From the NCBI RefSeq assembly GCF_039542905.1, contig NZ_BAABIS010000001.1:5704001-5768000 (forward strand): a stretch of 64,000 nucleotides of DNA, given 5' to 3'. The position numbers and the translations under genes were made by a program. Shown here piece after piece: positions 24,288 through 35,199 of the stretch (within the stretch, counting starts at the first letter, position 1; each line of letters opens with the position of its first letter). This DNA comes from Kitasatospora terrestris (GTDB lineage Bacteria; Actinomycetota; Actinomycetes; Streptomycetales; Streptomycetaceae). The notes under the pieces were generated by a model. The model saw only the letters and a list, made by a program, of their open reading frames with translations, did no database searches and was not told the origin of the DNA.

Positions 24288-25460
24288 TCACAGGCCGCCG
24301 GTGTACAGCAGCCGGTTGGGGGTGCCGGAGCCGACCCCGGAGAGGACGTTCCGGGTGGACTGGTCGGTCAGCCAGCGGGCCACCGCGGCGGCGTCGTCGG
24401 TGGGCCGGCCCTCCAGGTGGAGGGCGGCCGTGCCAGCGGCGTGCGGGGAGGCCATCGAGGTGCCGCTGAGCGACAGGCTGCCGCCGCCGAGGCGGGCCGA
24501 GAGGATGTCCGCGCCGGGGGCGTACAGGCCGATGCAGCGGCCGCGGTTGGACCAGGAGGTCTGCTTGTCGTTCCGGTCGCTGGCCCCGACGGCGAACGCC
24601 CGGCTCGCCCCGGCCGGGGAGGTGGAGCAGGCGTTGGCGCCCTCGTTGCCGGCCGCGACCACGGGGAGCACGCCGTGCGCGGCGACGTTGTCGGCGGCCC
24701 GGTTCATCGCGGCGGAGTAGGGGCCGCCGAGCGAGGCGTTGAGCACCGCGGGCCGGACGGCGTGGGTGGCGACCCAGTCGAAGCCGGCGATGATCGCCGC
24801 CCAGGTGCCGGTGGCCTCGCAGCCGAAGACCCGGACGGAGACCAGGGCGGCCTCGCGCGCCACGCCGTAGGTGGCGCCGCCGACGGTGCCGGCCACGTGG
24901 GTGCCGTGGCCCATGCAGTCCTGGCCGTCCTGCCCGTCGCCGATGGCGTCGAAGCCGCGCCGGGCCCGGTCGCCGAACTCGGGGTTGGCGAAGTCGATGC
25001 CGGTGTCCACCAGGTAGGCGGTGACGCCCCTGCCGGTGGCGGTGGCGGCGTACGCGCCGTCCAGCGGGAGCTTGCGCTGGTCGATCCGGTCCAGGCCCCA
25101 GGAGGCGGCCGGTGCCCGCAGCGGGGTCGGCGCGGTGACCGGTTCGTCCAGGGTGACCTGGCCGTTCTCCTCGACGGCGGTCACGCCGGGCAGCCGGCGG
25201 GCGGCGGCGAGCTGGGCGGGGGTGAGCGAGGCGGCGAAGCCGTGCAGCGCGTCGCGGTAGCTGTACAGCGGGCGGACGCCGAGGCGGGCGGCCAGCTGTC
25301 CGGGGTCGGTGCCCGGTGCGAGGGTGACGATGTACTGGCCCGAGACCGGGCGGGCGGAGCGCTGCAGCGGCGCGGGCGCGGGGTCCGCGGCGGCCGCGGG
25401 GACGGCGGCCAGCGGGACGAGCAGCAGGGCGACGGACGCGCAGCGGGCGAGCAGGCGCAT
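24288..25460 (-). CDS. Secreted subtilisin-family serine protease (S8, proteinase K-like)
   Basis: A 390-residue preproprotein. The signal peptide (residues 1-25, [15 protein letters not shown]) is followed by an inhibitor-I9 propeptide (about 38-105, [13 protein letters not shown] to [12 protein letters not shown]). The mature domain carries the triad Asp in [10 protein letters not shown], His in [11 protein letters not shown] and Ser in [14 protein letters not shown], plus the oxyanion Asn in [12 protein letters not shown]. Two pairs of cysteines are likely disulfides, as in proteinase K. The ATG at 25460 has GAGGAG 9 nt upstream. It would degrade extracellular protein after self-processing. 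Confidence 0.92.
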   Translation of the reverse strand: MRLLARCASVALLLVPLAAVPAAAADPAPAPLQRSARPVSGQYIVTLAPGTDPGQLAARLGVRPLYSYRDALHGFAASLTPAQLAAARRLPGVTAVEENGQVTLDEPVTAPTPLRAPAASWGLDRIDQRKLPLDGAYAATATGRGVTAYLVDTGIDFANPEFGDRARRGFDAIGDGQDGQDCMGHGTHVAGTVGGATYGVAREAALVSVRVFGCEATGTWAAIIAGFDWVATHAVRPAVLNASLGGPYSAAMNRAADNVAAHGVLPVVAAGNEGANACSTSPAGASRAFAVGASDRNDKQTSWSNRGRCIGLYAPGADILSARLGGGSLSLSGTSMASPHAAGTAALHLEGRPTDDAAAVARWLTDQSTRNVLSGVGSGTPNRLLYTGGL

Positions 25461-25545
25461 GCGGGGACTCCTCGGGACGAAGGATCGTATGACAATCACT
25501 TCGGCCGGGCCGTGCCCGGTCTTGAGGAGCGCCGGGAACGCGTCA

Positions 25546-25581
25546 GCCGCTCGGAGCAGGGCGGTTCCTGCTCCGAGCGGC
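25546..25581 (-). terminator. Hairpin terminator after pepN
   Basis: A perfect 15-bp stem (GCCGCTCGGAGCAGG with its complement) and a GCGGTT loop begin 14 bp past the pepN stop codon. Confidence 0.85.
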
Positions 25582-25594
25582 CGACGGGTCCGTG

Positions 25595-28174
25595 CTACTT
25601 GCCGCCGAGCGTGCGGTCGGCCACCTGGGCCTTCAGCGCCCGCTCGATGCCCGCCCGCGCCTCGACCACCTGGCGGCGCAGCGCCGGCGCCGGGTCGGCC
25701 TCGGCCAGCCAGGCGTCGGTGGCGTCCAGGGTGGCCTGCGAGACCTGGTACGCCGGGTACAGGCCGCCGATGATCTGCTGCGAGATCTCGTGGCTGCGGG
25801 ACTCCCAGACGCCCTTCACCGCCGCGAAGTACTTCGCGGTGTACTCGGCCAGCAGCTCGCGCTGGTCGGCCTGCAGGAAGCCGGAGATCACGGCCTCCTG
25901 GACGTAGTTGGTGAGCTCGTCGGACTCCACCACCGAGGCCCAGGCCGCGGCCTTCGCCTCGGCGGTCGGCCGGGCGGCCCGGCAGTGGGCCGCGCGCTCC
26001 GCGCCGCTGGAGGTGTTGTCCCGGGCCAGCTCGGCCTCGATCGCCGCCTCGTCGGCGCGCCCGGTGGCGGCCAGACGGGCCAGCAGCGACCAGCGCAGCT
26101 CGGTGTCGACCGCCAGGCCGGCCACCTCGACGGAGCCGTCCAGCAGGCCGGCCAGCAGCGCGAGCTGCCCGTCGGTGCGGGCGGCGCCGGCCAGCGCGCG
26201 GGCCCAGGCGAGCTGGTGGTCGCTGCCCGGCTCGGCGGCCCGCAGGCTCTCCTCGCAGGCGGCGGCCCAGCGCTGCAGGCCCTGCTCGCGCCACGCCGGG
26301 TCGGTGTAGAGCTCCAGGGCCAGCTTGACCTGGCGGTGCACCGACTGGACCACGCCGATGTCGGTCTCCCGCTGCAGCCCGGAGAGCGCCAGCGACAGGT
26401 AGTCGCGGGTGGCCAGCTCGCCGTCCCGGGTCATGTCCCAGGTGGCCGCCCAGCACAGCGCGCGCGGCAGCGAGTGCTCGAAGTCGCCGAGGTGCGCGGT
26501 GACCACGGCCAGCGAGTCCTCGTCGAGCCGGATCTTGGCGTACGACAGGTCGTCGTCGTTGAGCAGCAGCACCGCCGGGCGGTGCCGGCCGACCAGCTCG
26601 GGCACCTCGGTGCGCGGGCCGTCCACGTCCAGCTCGATCCGGTCGGTGCGCACCAGCGCGCCGTCGACCAGCTCGTACAGGCCGACGGCGATCCGGTGCG
26701 GGCGCAGCACGGCCTCGCCGCGGGCGCCGGCGGGCAGCGCCGGGGCCTCCTGGAGGACCGCGAAGGACTCGATGTCGCCGTCGGTGTTGATCCGCAGCTC
26801 CGGGCGGAGCAGGTTGATCCCGGCGGTCTCCAGCCACGCCTTCGACCAGGTCTTCAGGTCGCGGCCGCTGGCCTCCTCCAGGGCGCCCAGCAGGTCGGCG
26901 AGCCGGGTGTTGCCCCAGGCGTGGCGCTTGAAGTACGCCCGCACGCCGGCGAAGAAGGCGTCCTGGCCGACGTAGGCCACCAGCTGCTTGAGCACCGAGG
27001 CGCCCTTGGCGTAGGTGATGCCGTCGAAGTTGACCTGGACGTCCTCCAGGTCGTTGATCTCGGCCATGATCGGGTGGGTGGACGGCAGCTGGTCCTGCCG
27101 GTACGCCCAGGTCTTCATCTGGTTGGCGAAGGTGGTCCAGGAGTGCGGCCACTTCGACCCCGGGGCCTCGGCCTGGCAGACCACCTCGGCGAAGGTGGCG
27201 AACGACTCGTTCAGCCAGAGGTCGTTCCACCACTCCATGGTGACCAGGTCGCCGAACCACATGTGGGCCAGCTCGTGCAGGATCGTCGCGGCCCGCGCCT
27301 CGTACGCCGCGTCGGTGACCTTGGAACGGAAGACGTACTGGTCACGGAAGGTGACGCAGCCCGCGTTCTCCATCGCGCCGGCGTTGAACTCCGGCACGAA
27401 GAGCTGGTCGTACTTGGCGAACGGGTAGTCGAAGTCGAACTTCTCCTGGAAGTAGTCGAAGCCCTGCTTGGTCACCGCGAAGATGTCGTCGGCGTCCAGG
27501 TACTCCTTGAGCGAGGGGCGGCAGTAGACGCCCAGCGGCACCCGCTGCTCGCCGGCCGCGTACTCGTCGAAGACGCCCACGTACGGGCCGGCCACCAGCG
27601 CGGTGATGTACGAGGACATCCGCGGGGTGGGCTCGAAGGACCACACCTGGGTGTCGCCCTCGCCCACCGGCTCCGGGGTGGGGGAGTTGGAGACCACCAC
27701 CCACCCGGTCGGCGCGGTGACGGTGAAGCGGAAGGCCGCCTTCAGGTCGGGCTGCTCGAAGACCGCGAACACCCGGCGGGCGTCCGGCACCTCGAACTGG
27801 GTGTACAGGTAGGTCTCGCCGTCGACCGGGTCGACGAAGCGGTGCAGGCCCTCGCCGGTGTTGGTGTAGGCACAGTCGGCGACCACCCGCAGCTCGTTCT
27901 CGGCGCGCAGGCCGGGCAGGGCGATCCGGCTGTCGGCGAAGCCGCTCAGCGGCAGCGCCTCACCGTTCAGCACGATCTCGGTGACCGCCGGGGCGATCAG
28001 GTCGATGAAGCTCGAGGCGCCCGGGGTGGTGGCGGAGAACCGGACCACGGTGGTGGACCGGAACGTGCCGCCCTCGCGGGCCGAGCTCAGGTCGAGCTCG
28101 ACGTCGTACGCCTCCACGTTCAGGAGCTCGGCCCGGGTACGGGCCTCCGCACGGGTCAAGTTGGTGCCAGGCAC
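25595..28174 (-). CDS. pepN: Aminopeptidase N (M1 zinc metallopeptidase)
   Basis: The 859-residue cytoplasmic enzyme removes N-terminal residues from peptides. The exopeptidase motif GAMENAG is followed by the zinc site [27 protein letters not shown] (about residues 292-318) and the usual C-terminal helical domain (ERAP1_C-like). The start is placed at GTG 28174, since AAGGAG lies 9 nt upstream and the family begins [17 protein letters not shown]; an upstream ATG (28210) is in frame. The length matches the streptomycete PepN. The gene ends at a strong hairpin terminator. Confidence 0.95.
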   Translation of the reverse strand: MPGTNLTRAEARTRAELLNVEAYDVELDLSSAREGGTFRSTTVVRFSATTPGASSFIDLIAPAVTEIVLNGEALPLSGFADSRIALPGLRAENELRVVADCAYTNTGEGLHRFVDPVDGETYLYTQFEVPDARRVFAVFEQPDLKAAFRFTVTAPTGWVVVSNSPTPEPVGEGDTQVWSFEPTPRMSSYITALVAGPYVGVFDEYAAGEQRVPLGVYCRPSLKEYLDADDIFAVTKQGFDYFQEKFDFDYPFAKYDQLFVPEFNAGAMENAGCVTFRDQYVFRSKVTDAAYEARAATILHELAHMWFGDLVTMEWWNDLWLNESFATFAEVVCQAEAPGSKWPHSWTTFANQMKTWAYRQDQLPSTHPIMAEINDLEDVQVNFDGITYAKGASVLKQLVAYVGQDAFFAGVRAYFKRHAWGNTRLADLLGALEEASGRDLKTWSKAWLETAGINLLRPELRINTDGDIESFAVLQEAPALPAGARGEAVLRPHRIAVGLYELVDGALVRTDRIELDVDGPRTEVPELVGRHRPAVLLLNDDDLSYAKIRLDEDSLAVVTAHLGDFEHSLPRALCWAATWDMTRDGELATRDYLSLALSGLQRETDIGVVQSVHRQVKLALELYTDPAWREQGLQRWAAACEESLRAAEPGSDHQLAWARALAGAARTDGQLALLAGLLDGSVEVAGLAVDTELRWSLLARLAATGRADEAAIEAELARDNTSSGAERAAHCRAARPTAEAKAAAWASVVESDELTNYVQEAVISGFLQADQRELLAEYTAKYFAAVKGVWESRSHEISQQIIGGLYPAYQVSQATLDATDAWLAEADPAPALRRQVVEARAGIERALKAQVADRTLGGK

Positions 28175-28384
28175 TCGCAGGACTCCTTCGTCGGTGTGAA
28201 TACGGGGCATCCTCCCATGCAGGGCCTGGCATACACCCGCCCAATACCGGGTGGACCACAGGTTTCCCAGGAATCGGCGTCCCGGCTTGACGCGCCCTTA
28301 CGTCGGTGACGGACCATAGAGTTCACAAGTTGAAGCTGAACGTGGACCAGCCGCAACGGCGCGGCGCCCAGGAGGGTTGAACAC

Positions 28385-29578
28385 ATGGCGATGGACACAC
28401 CGGGTTCGCAGTCGTCACTGCACCGGGCGAATCTCGAGCGGGTCCTGCGGGCGGTGCGGATGGCCGGCTCGCTGACCCAGGCGGAGATCGCGCGGGGGAC
28501 CGGTCTGTCGGCCGCCACGGTCTCCAACATCGTCCGCGAGCTCAAGGAGAGCGGCACCGTGGTGGTGGCCGACACCTCCTCGGGCGGCCGCCGGGCGCGC
28601 TCGGTCTCGCTCAGCGGGGACGCGGGCATCGTGGTGGGCGTGGACTTCGGCCACACCCACCTGAGAGTCGCGGTCGGCAACCTGGCGCACCGGGTGCTGG
28701 CCGAGGAGAGCGAGCCGATCGACACCGACGTCTCCGCCCAGCAGGGCTTCGACCGGGCCGAGCAGATGGTCGAGCGGCTGCTCGGCCAGGCCGGCTTCCG
28801 GCCGGACAAGGTGATCGGCGTGGGCCTGGGCGTACCCGGCCCGATCGACGTGGAGACCGGGGCGCTGGGCTCCACCGCGATCCTGCCGGGCTGGACCGGC
28901 GTGATGCCCCGCCAGGAGCTCTCGCAGCGCCTGGGCATGGAGGTGCACGTGGACAACGACGCCAACCTGGGCGCGCTCGGCGAGCTGGTCTGGGGCGCCG
29001 GCCGGGGCCTGGGCGACCTCGCGTACATCAAGGTGGCCAGCGGTGTCGGCTCCGGACTGGTGATCAACGGGCAGATCTACCGGGGCCCCGGCGGCACCGC
29101 CGGCGAGATCGGGCACATCACCCTGGACGAGGCCGGGCCGGTCTGCCGCTGCGGCAACCGCGGCTGCCTGGAGACCTTCGTCGGCTCCCGCTACCTGCTC
29201 AACCTCTTGAACGCCAACCACCCGGGTGAGCTCACCCTGTCCAAGGTGGTGCAGCTCGCCCAGCAGGGGGACCTCGGCTGCCGCCGGGTGATCGCCGACG
29301 CGGGCCGCCAGATCGGCATGGGCGCGGCCACCCTGTGCAACCTGCTCAACCCCCGCCGGATCATCCTCGGCGGAGACCTCGCCGAGGCCGGTGAGCTGGT
29401 GCTTTCCCCGATCCGGGACTCCGTCTCGCGGTACGCGATCCCGAGCGCCGCACGGCAGCTCTCGGTCGTTCCCGGCACCCTCGGCGGGCGCGCGGAGGTG
29501 CTCGGCGCGCTGGCCCTGGTGATGAGCGAGATGGGCGAGTCCGGGGCGATCCGGCAGACCGCCGCGGCGGGTGCCTGA
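28385..29578 (+). CDS. rok7B7: ROK-family regulator Rok7B7
   Basis: The 397-residue protein has an N-terminal winged HTH (about residues 22-65, SLTQAEIARGTGLSAATVSNIVREL) and a full ROK domain with VGVDFGHTHLRVAV, the DNDANLGALGE loop, and the zinc motif CRCGNRGCLE near residue 257. AGGAGG lies 9 nt before the ATG. It stands directly upstream of xylFGH, the same order as rok7B7 in S. coelicolor, where it controls xylose transport, development and antibiotic production pleiotropically. The zinc motif and sugar-binding residues are intact, so it can probably sense a sugar or its phosphate. Confidence 0.85.
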   Translation: MAMDTPGSQSSLHRANLERVLRAVRMAGSLTQAEIARGTGLSAATVSNIVRELKESGTVVVADTSSGGRRARSVSLSGDAGIVVGVDFGHTHLRVAVGNLAHRVLAEESEPIDTDVSAQQGFDRAEQMVERLLGQAGFRPDKVIGVGLGVPGPIDVETGALGSTAILPGWTGVMPRQELSQRLGMEVHVDNDANLGALGELVWGAGRGLGDLAYIKVASGVGSGLVINGQIYRGPGGTAGEIGHITLDEAGPVCRCGNRGCLETFVGSRYLLNLLNANHPGELTLSKVVQLAQQGDLGCRRVIADAGRQIGMGAATLCNLLNPRRIILGGDLAEAGELVLSPIRDSVSRYAIPSAARQLSVVPGTLGGRAEVLGALALVMSEMGESGAIRQTAAAGA

Positions 29579-29644
29579 GCTGGGCTGATCTCGGGCAGGT
29601 CTTCAGGAAGATAACGAAAGGGTCTGAATCCTTCAGGGCTTGGC

Positions 29645-29657
29645 TTTACTTATTGAC
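29645..29657 (+). promoter_or_regulatory. Candidate Rok7B7 box upstream of xylF
   Basis: TTTACTTATTGAC, 78 bp before the xylF ATG, matches the published Rok7B7 consensus as I recall it (TTKAMKHSTTSAV) at 12 of 13 positions. It sits in an unusually AT-rich stretch between rok7B7 and xylF and overlaps a TTGACG that could be a -35 element. Confidence 0.5.
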
Positions 29658-29734
29658 GGCAAGCTTGGTGACCGGGTTGACTCCTGCCCACCTCGCCGCA
29701 ACGCTGCGGCTCTGTCAGGGAGGCACCCCCCACC

Positions 29735-30829
29735 ATGAACGCTCTGATGCGTCGCGCCGTCATCGGTACCGCTGCTGTCTCGATGGCTCTCACCATGGCC
29801 GCCTGTGGCAAGGCCGGCGACGACAAGAAGGACGCCAAGGGTTCCGGCGACACCAAGTCGATCGGCCTGCTGCTTCCGGAGAACGCGTCCTCGACCCGCT
29901 ACGAGTCCTTCGACAAGCCGTTCATCGAGGCGAAGGTCAAGGCGCTCTGCGGCGACTGCACCGTCAAGTACTCCAACGCCGAGGGTTCCGCTGCCAAGCA
30001 GAAGCAGCAGTTCGACACCCTGATCGCCCAGGGCGTCAAGGTGATCATCCTCGACGCGTTCGACGCCAAGTCGACCCAGGCCTGGGTCAAGGAGGCGGCC
30101 GACAAGGGCGTCAAGGTCATCGCGTACGACCGCCTGGCCACCGGCCCGGTCTCCGCCTACGTCTCGTTCGACAACGAGAAGGTCGGCGAGCTCCAGGGCC
30201 AGGCCCTGGTCGACGCCCTCGGCGCCAAGGCCGCCGACGCCAACATCGTCATGATCAACGGTGACGACGCGGACCCGAACGCCGGCAAGTTCAAGGCCGG
30301 TGCCCACAAGGTCCTGGACAGCAAGGTCAAGAAGGTCGTCTACGAGCAGTCCGGTGAGTGGAAGCCCACCGTGGCCGGCCAGAAGATGGGCGCCGCGATC
30401 ACCCAGCTGACCAAGGACGGCTTCCAGGCCGTCTACTCGGCCAACGACGGCATGGCCGCCGCGATCATCACCCAGCTGAAGTCCCAGGGCATCAACGTCC
30501 CGGTCGGCGGCCAGGACGCGGGCCTCGACGCCATCCAGCGCATCGTCGCCGGCGACCAGGCCTACACCATCTACAAGGCGTACAAGCCGCTGGCCGACTC
30601 GGCCGCCGAGCTCGCCGTCAACCTGCTGCAGGGCAAGGACATCAAGTCCGTCGCCTCCTCCAGCATCGACAGCGACACCGACAAGGGCATCCCGGCCAAG
30701 CTGCTGGAGCCGAAGGTCGTCACCAAGGCGAACATCAACGACACCGTGATCGCCGACGGCCTCTACAAGGCCGCCGACATCTGCACCGGCGACTACGCCG
30801 CCGCCTGCGCCGCCGCGGGTCTGAAGTAG
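29735..30829 (+). CDS. xylF: D-xylose-binding lipoprotein XylF
   Basis: The 364-residue periplasmic-binding-type protein (family 4, XylF/RbsB) has a signal peptide with lipobox TMAAC, lipidated at Cys24. It is followed by SIGLLLPENASSTRYESFDKP and the typical VIILDAFDAKSTQAWVKEAADKGVKVIAYDRL. It captures xylose for the XylGH importer. GGGAGG lies 11 nt before the ATG. It is followed by a hairpin and T-rich tract before xylG, a common way to make more binding protein than transporter. The gene uses more Lys codons than its neighbours, as expected for an abundant exported protein. Confidence 0.9.
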   Translation: MNALMRRAVIGTAAVSMALTMAACGKAGDDKKDAKGSGDTKSIGLLLPENASSTRYESFDKPFIEAKVKALCGDCTVKYSNAEGSAAKQKQQFDTLIAQGVKVIILDAFDAKSTQAWVKEAADKGVKVIAYDRLATGPVSAYVSFDNEKVGELQGQALVDALGAKAADANIVMINGDDADPNAGKFKAGAHKVLDSKVKKVVYEQSGEWKPTVAGQKMGAAITQLTKDGFQAVYSANDGMAAAIITQLKSQGINVPVGGQDAGLDAIQRIVAGDQAYTIYKAYKPLADSAAELAVNLLQGKDIKSVASSSIDSDTDKGIPAKLLEPKVVTKANINDTVIADGLYKAADICTGDYAAACAAAGLK

Positions 30830-30837
30830 CACCGTCC

Positions 30838-30875
30838 GGGCGGCGCTGCCCGACCCCCACCGGGGAGCGCCGCCC
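30838..30875 (+). terminator. Attenuating hairpin between xylF and xylG
   Basis: A perfect 10-bp stem (GGGCGGCGCT with AGCGCCGCCC) begins 9 bp after the xylF stop and is followed by a T/C-rich tract (CTTCTTTTCTCTCTTCTC). A second GC-rich hairpin lies at 30905-30928. Partial termination here would lower xylGH relative to xylF. Confidence 0.7.
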
Positions 30876-30983
30876 ACCCTTCTTTTCTCTCTTCTCGCAC
30901 TACCCCGCGCGCCCGGGCCGGCGCGCGGCAGGCCGTGCCCGGGCAACTGTCAGGACGGGCGCGGGACTAAGGAGATGGTTCAC

Positions 30984-31759
<776 letters not shown>

Positions 31760-31763
<4 letters not shown>

Positions 31764-33019
31764 CCACCGACCAGACCACCAGCACCACCCCGGCCCCGGC
31801 GGTCGACCCGCGCCTGCTGGTCCGCCAGGCGGGCTTCGCCGGCTACCTGGCCGAGTTCAAGCAGAAGATGAAGAGCGGCGACCTGGGCTCCGTCCCGGTC
31901 GTCATCGGCCTGATCCTGATCGCGGCCATCTTCCAGGGCATCACCGGCGACTTCCTGAACGCCGACAACATCACCAACATCACCAAGTGGATCGCCGGCC
32001 CCGGCCTCATCGCCGTCGGCATCGTCTTCGTGCTGCTGCTCGGTGAGATCGACCTCTCGCTCGGCTCGGTGGCCGGTGTCTCCGCCGCCATCGCCGCGGT
32101 CCTCTCGGTCCGCTCCGGCCTCAACGAGTGGCTGGCGATCCTGATCGCCATCGGCGCCGCGGTCGCCATCGGCGCGCTGCACGGCTTCTTCTTCGCCAAG
32201 ATCGGCGTCCCCGCCTTCGTCGTCACCCTGGCCGGCCTGCTGGCCTGGTCCGGTCTGCAGATGTTCGTCCTCGGCGACAAGGGCACCGTCAACGTCATCA
32301 ACGACGGTGTGCTCGCCAACCTGGACACCTACTTCCTCGGCGACGGCGACGTCTTCTTCACCTGGGCCTTCGCGATCCTGGGCATCGCCCTGTTCGGTGC
32401 CGGCCAGCTGCTCGACGCCCGCCGCCGCGGCGCGGCCGGCCTGGCCGCCCGCCCGATGAGCGAGATCGCCCTGCGCACCGGCGTGCTCGCGGTGATCGGC
32501 CTGGTCTCCGCCTACATGCTCAACCAGGACAGCGGCCTGCCGCTGCCGCTGGTGATCTTCCTCTCGATCGTGGTCCTCACCGACTTCGTGCTGCGCCGCA
32601 CCGCCTACGGCCGCCAGATCTTCGCCGTCGGCGGTGGCGTCGAGGCCGCCCGCCGGGCCGGCATCAACGTGGCCTGGGTGCGGATCTCGGTCTTCATGAT
32701 CTCCGCCGGCATGGCGGCCCTCGGCGGCCTGTTCATCGCCTCCCAGCAGGGCTCCGCCGACAAGCTGCTCGGCAGCGGCAACGTCCTGATGAACTCCATC
32801 GCGGCGGCCGTCATCGGCGGCACCAGCCTCTTCGGCGGCCGCGGCAAGACCTGGTCGGCGCTGCTCGGCATCCTGGTCATCCAGTCGATCATCACCGGCC
32901 TCGACCTGGTCCACGTCGACCAGGCCATCCAGTACATGATCACCGGCGCGGTGCTGCTCGCCGCCGTCGTCCTCGACTCCGTGTCGCGCAAGACGCAGAA
33001 GTCCAGCGGACGCGGCTGA
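31760..33019 (+). CDS. xylH: Xylose ABC transporter permease XylH
   Basis: The 419-residue inner-membrane permease of the ribose/xylose (BPD_transp_2) family has about ten helices. Recognisable segments are FVLLLGEIDLSLGSVAGVSAAIAAVLS, IGVPAFVVTLAGLLAWSGLQ, and YGRQIFAVGGGVEAARRAGINV, followed by SIAAAVIGGTSLFGGRGKTWSALLGILVIQSI. The start overlaps the xylG stop by four bases. A soluble N-terminal stretch of about 45 residues (FKQKMKSGDLGS) precedes the first helix. A strong terminator follows. Confidence 0.9.
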
Positions 33020-33034
33020 TCAGCGACAACGCGG

Positions 33035-33087
33035 GCGCGAGGCCCGATCCACCGGCGGTTCGACCGCCGGGGGGTCGGGCCTCGCGC
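33035..33087 (+). terminator. Two-tier hairpin terminator after xylH
   Basis: GCGCGAGGCCCGA pairs with TCGGGCCTCGCGC, and inside it ACCGGCGGT pairs with ACCGCCGG. The structure begins 16 bp after the stop. It separates the xyl operon from dxs, whose probable -10 (TAGACT, 33109-33114) follows. Confidence 0.85.
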
Positions 33088-33160
33088 TCTTCGGCTTGTT
33101 GCGGACATTAGACTCATCCGGGGCCGCACCGGCCCTGGAACTGTGAACGAGGAGGAACGG

Positions 33161-35047
33161 GTGGCCCTGCTGACCCGCATTCGGGGACCGCGCGATCTCG
33201 ACCGGCTCACCCCGACGCAGCTGGTGGCGCTGGCAGAGGAGATCCGGACCTTCCTGGTCGGCGAGGTCTCCAAGACCGGCGGGCACCTCGGCCCGAACCT
33301 CGGCGTGGTCGAGCTGACCATCGCGCTGCACCGGGTCTTCGACTCCCCGCGCGACCGGATCCTCTTCGACACCGGCCACCAGAGCTACGTCCACAAGCTG
33401 CTCACCGGCCGTCAGGACTTCTCCCGGCTGCGGATGAAGGGCGGCCTGTCCGGCTACCCGTCGCGGACCGAGTCCGAGCACGACGTGATCGAGAACTCGC
33501 ACGCCTCCACCGTCCTCGGCTACGCCGACGGCCTGGCCAAGGCGAACCAGCTGCAGGGCCACGGCAACCGCCCGGTCGTCGCGGTCATCGGCGACGGCGC
33601 GCTCACCGGCGGCATGGCCTGGGAGGCGCTGAACAACATCGCCGAGGCCCAGGACCGCCCGCTGGTCATCGTCGTCAACGACAACGAGCGGTCGTACTCC
33701 CCGACCATCGGCGGCCTCGCCAACCACCTCTCCACGCTGCGCACCACCCAGGGCTACGAGCGCTTCCTGACCTGGGGCAAGGAGGCGCTGCAGCGCACCC
33801 CGGTGGTCGGCAAGCCGATGTTCGACACCCTGCACGGCGCCAAGAAGGGCCTGAAGGACTTCATCGCCCCGCAGGGCATGTTCGAGGACCTGGGCCTGAA
33901 GTACATCGGCCCGATCGACGGCCACGACCTGCAGGCGCTGGAGTCCGCGCTCATCAAGGCGCGCGGCTTCGGCGGCCCGGTGATCGTGCACTGCATCACC
34001 GAGAAGGGCCGCGGCTACCACGCCGCCGAGAACAACGACGAGGACCGCTTCCACGCCGTCCCGGTGATCCACCCGGAGACCGGCCTGCCGATCAAGTCGG
34101 CCGGCAAGGACTGGACCTCGGTCTTCGGCGAGGAGATGGTCGCCCTCGGCCGGGAGCGCAAGGACGTCGTGGCGATCACCGCGGCGATGCTGCACCCGGT
34201 GGGCCTGGCCCCGTTCGCCAAGGCCTACCCGTCCCGGATCTTCGACGTCGGCATCGCCGAGCAGCACGCCGCGGTCTCCGCCGCGGGCCTGGCCACCAAC
34301 GGCCTGCACCCGGTGGTCGCGGTCTACGCGACCTTCCTCAACCGGGCCTACGACCAGGTCCTGATGGACGTCGCCCTGCACAAGCTGGGCGTCACCTTCG
34401 TCCTGGACCGGGCCGGCGTCACCGGCACCGACGGCGCCTCGCACAACGGCATGTGGGACATGTCGATCCTGCAGACCGTCCCGGGCCTGCGCCTCGCCGC
34501 CCCGCGCGACGCCGACCAGCTGCGCGCCCAGCTGCGCGAGGCGGTCGAGGTCGCGGACGCGCCCACCGTGGTCCGCTACTCCAAGGGCACCGTGGGTCCG
34601 GCCGTCCCGGCCGTCGGCAAGGTCGGCGGGATGGACGTGCTGCGCGGCTCCGCCGAGGAGCCGGCCGACGTGCTGATCGTCTCGGTCGGCGCAATGGCCC
34701 CGACCGCGCTGGAGACCGCCGAGCTGCTGGCCGCCGAGGGCGTCAGCGCGACCGTGGTCGACCCGCGCTGGGTCAAGCCGGTCGACCCGGCGCTGCCGGG
34801 CCTCGCGGCCGGCCACCGCCTGGTGGTCACCATCGAGGACAACGGCCGCGCCGGCGGTGTCGGCTCGGCGGTCGCCCAGGCGCTGCGCGACGCCGACGTG
34901 GACGTGCCGCTGCGCGACTTCGGCATCCCGCAGGAGTTCCTGGACCACGCCTCGCGCGACCAGATCCTGGCCGAGATCGGGCTCACCGCCCCGGCGATCG
35001 CCGCCAAGGTGCTGGCCACCGTGGGCGCCCGGGTCGAGGCCCGCTGA
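33161..35047 (+). CDS. dxs: 1-deoxy-D-xylulose-5-phosphate synthase
   Basis: The 628-residue thiamine-diphosphate enzyme condenses pyruvate and glyceraldehyde 3-phosphate, the first step of the MEP isoprenoid pathway. Motifs: [15 protein letters not shown] (His for substrate handling), the TPP/metal motif [32 protein letters not shown], and the transketolase-type catalytic Glu in VGIAEQHAA. The start is GTG 33161, with AGGAGG 5 nt upstream; GTG 33143 is in frame but lacks a site. It stands alone after the xyl terminator. Its xylulose-type product and its place next to xylose import are probably coincidence. Confidence 0.95.
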   Translation: MALLTRIRGPRDLDRLTPTQLVALAEEIRTFLVGEVSKTGGHLGPNLGVVELTIALHRVFDSPRDRILFDTGHQSYVHKLLTGRQDFSRLRMKGGLSGYPSRTESEHDVIENSHASTVLGYADGLAKANQLQGHGNRPVVAVIGDGALTGGMAWEALNNIAEAQDRPLVIVVNDNERSYSPTIGGLANHLSTLRTTQGYERFLTWGKEALQRTPVVGKPMFDTLHGAKKGLKDFIAPQGMFEDLGLKYIGPIDGHDLQALESALIKARGFGGPVIVHCITEKGRGYHAAENNDEDRFHAVPVIHPETGLPIKSAGKDWTSVFGEEMVALGRERKDVVAITAAMLHPVGLAPFAKAYPSRIFDVGIAEQHAAVSAAGLATNGLHPVVAVYATFLNRAYDQVLMDVALHKLGVTFVLDRAGVTGTDGASHNGMWDMSILQTVPGLRLAAPRDADQLRAQLREAVEVADAPTVVRYSKGTVGPAVPAVGKVGGMDVLRGSAEEPADVLIVSVGAMAPTALETAELLAAEGVSATVVDPRWVKPVDPALPGLAAGHRLVVTIEDNGRAGGVGSAVAQALRDADVDVPLRDFGIPQEFLDHASRDQILAEIGLTAPAIAAKVLATVGARVEAR

Positions 35048-35199
35048 CCGGACCGGCCGGCACCCCCGCCGCGAGGGTGCCGGCCGACCCGGAGGCTGCC
35101 GTTCCGGTACGCACCGTCGAACGGTCCGTGAACGGTCGGCCCCGGCCGACCCCGGTACCGCCGGTGCCCGCGGCCCCCGCGCCCGGTAGGTTGTCATCC

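Noticed and set aside
25592-28309. 905-codon open frame opposite pepN
   Set aside because: Low-complexity Val/Gly/Leu/Arg protein with no motif; pepN on the other strand has all M1 signatures.
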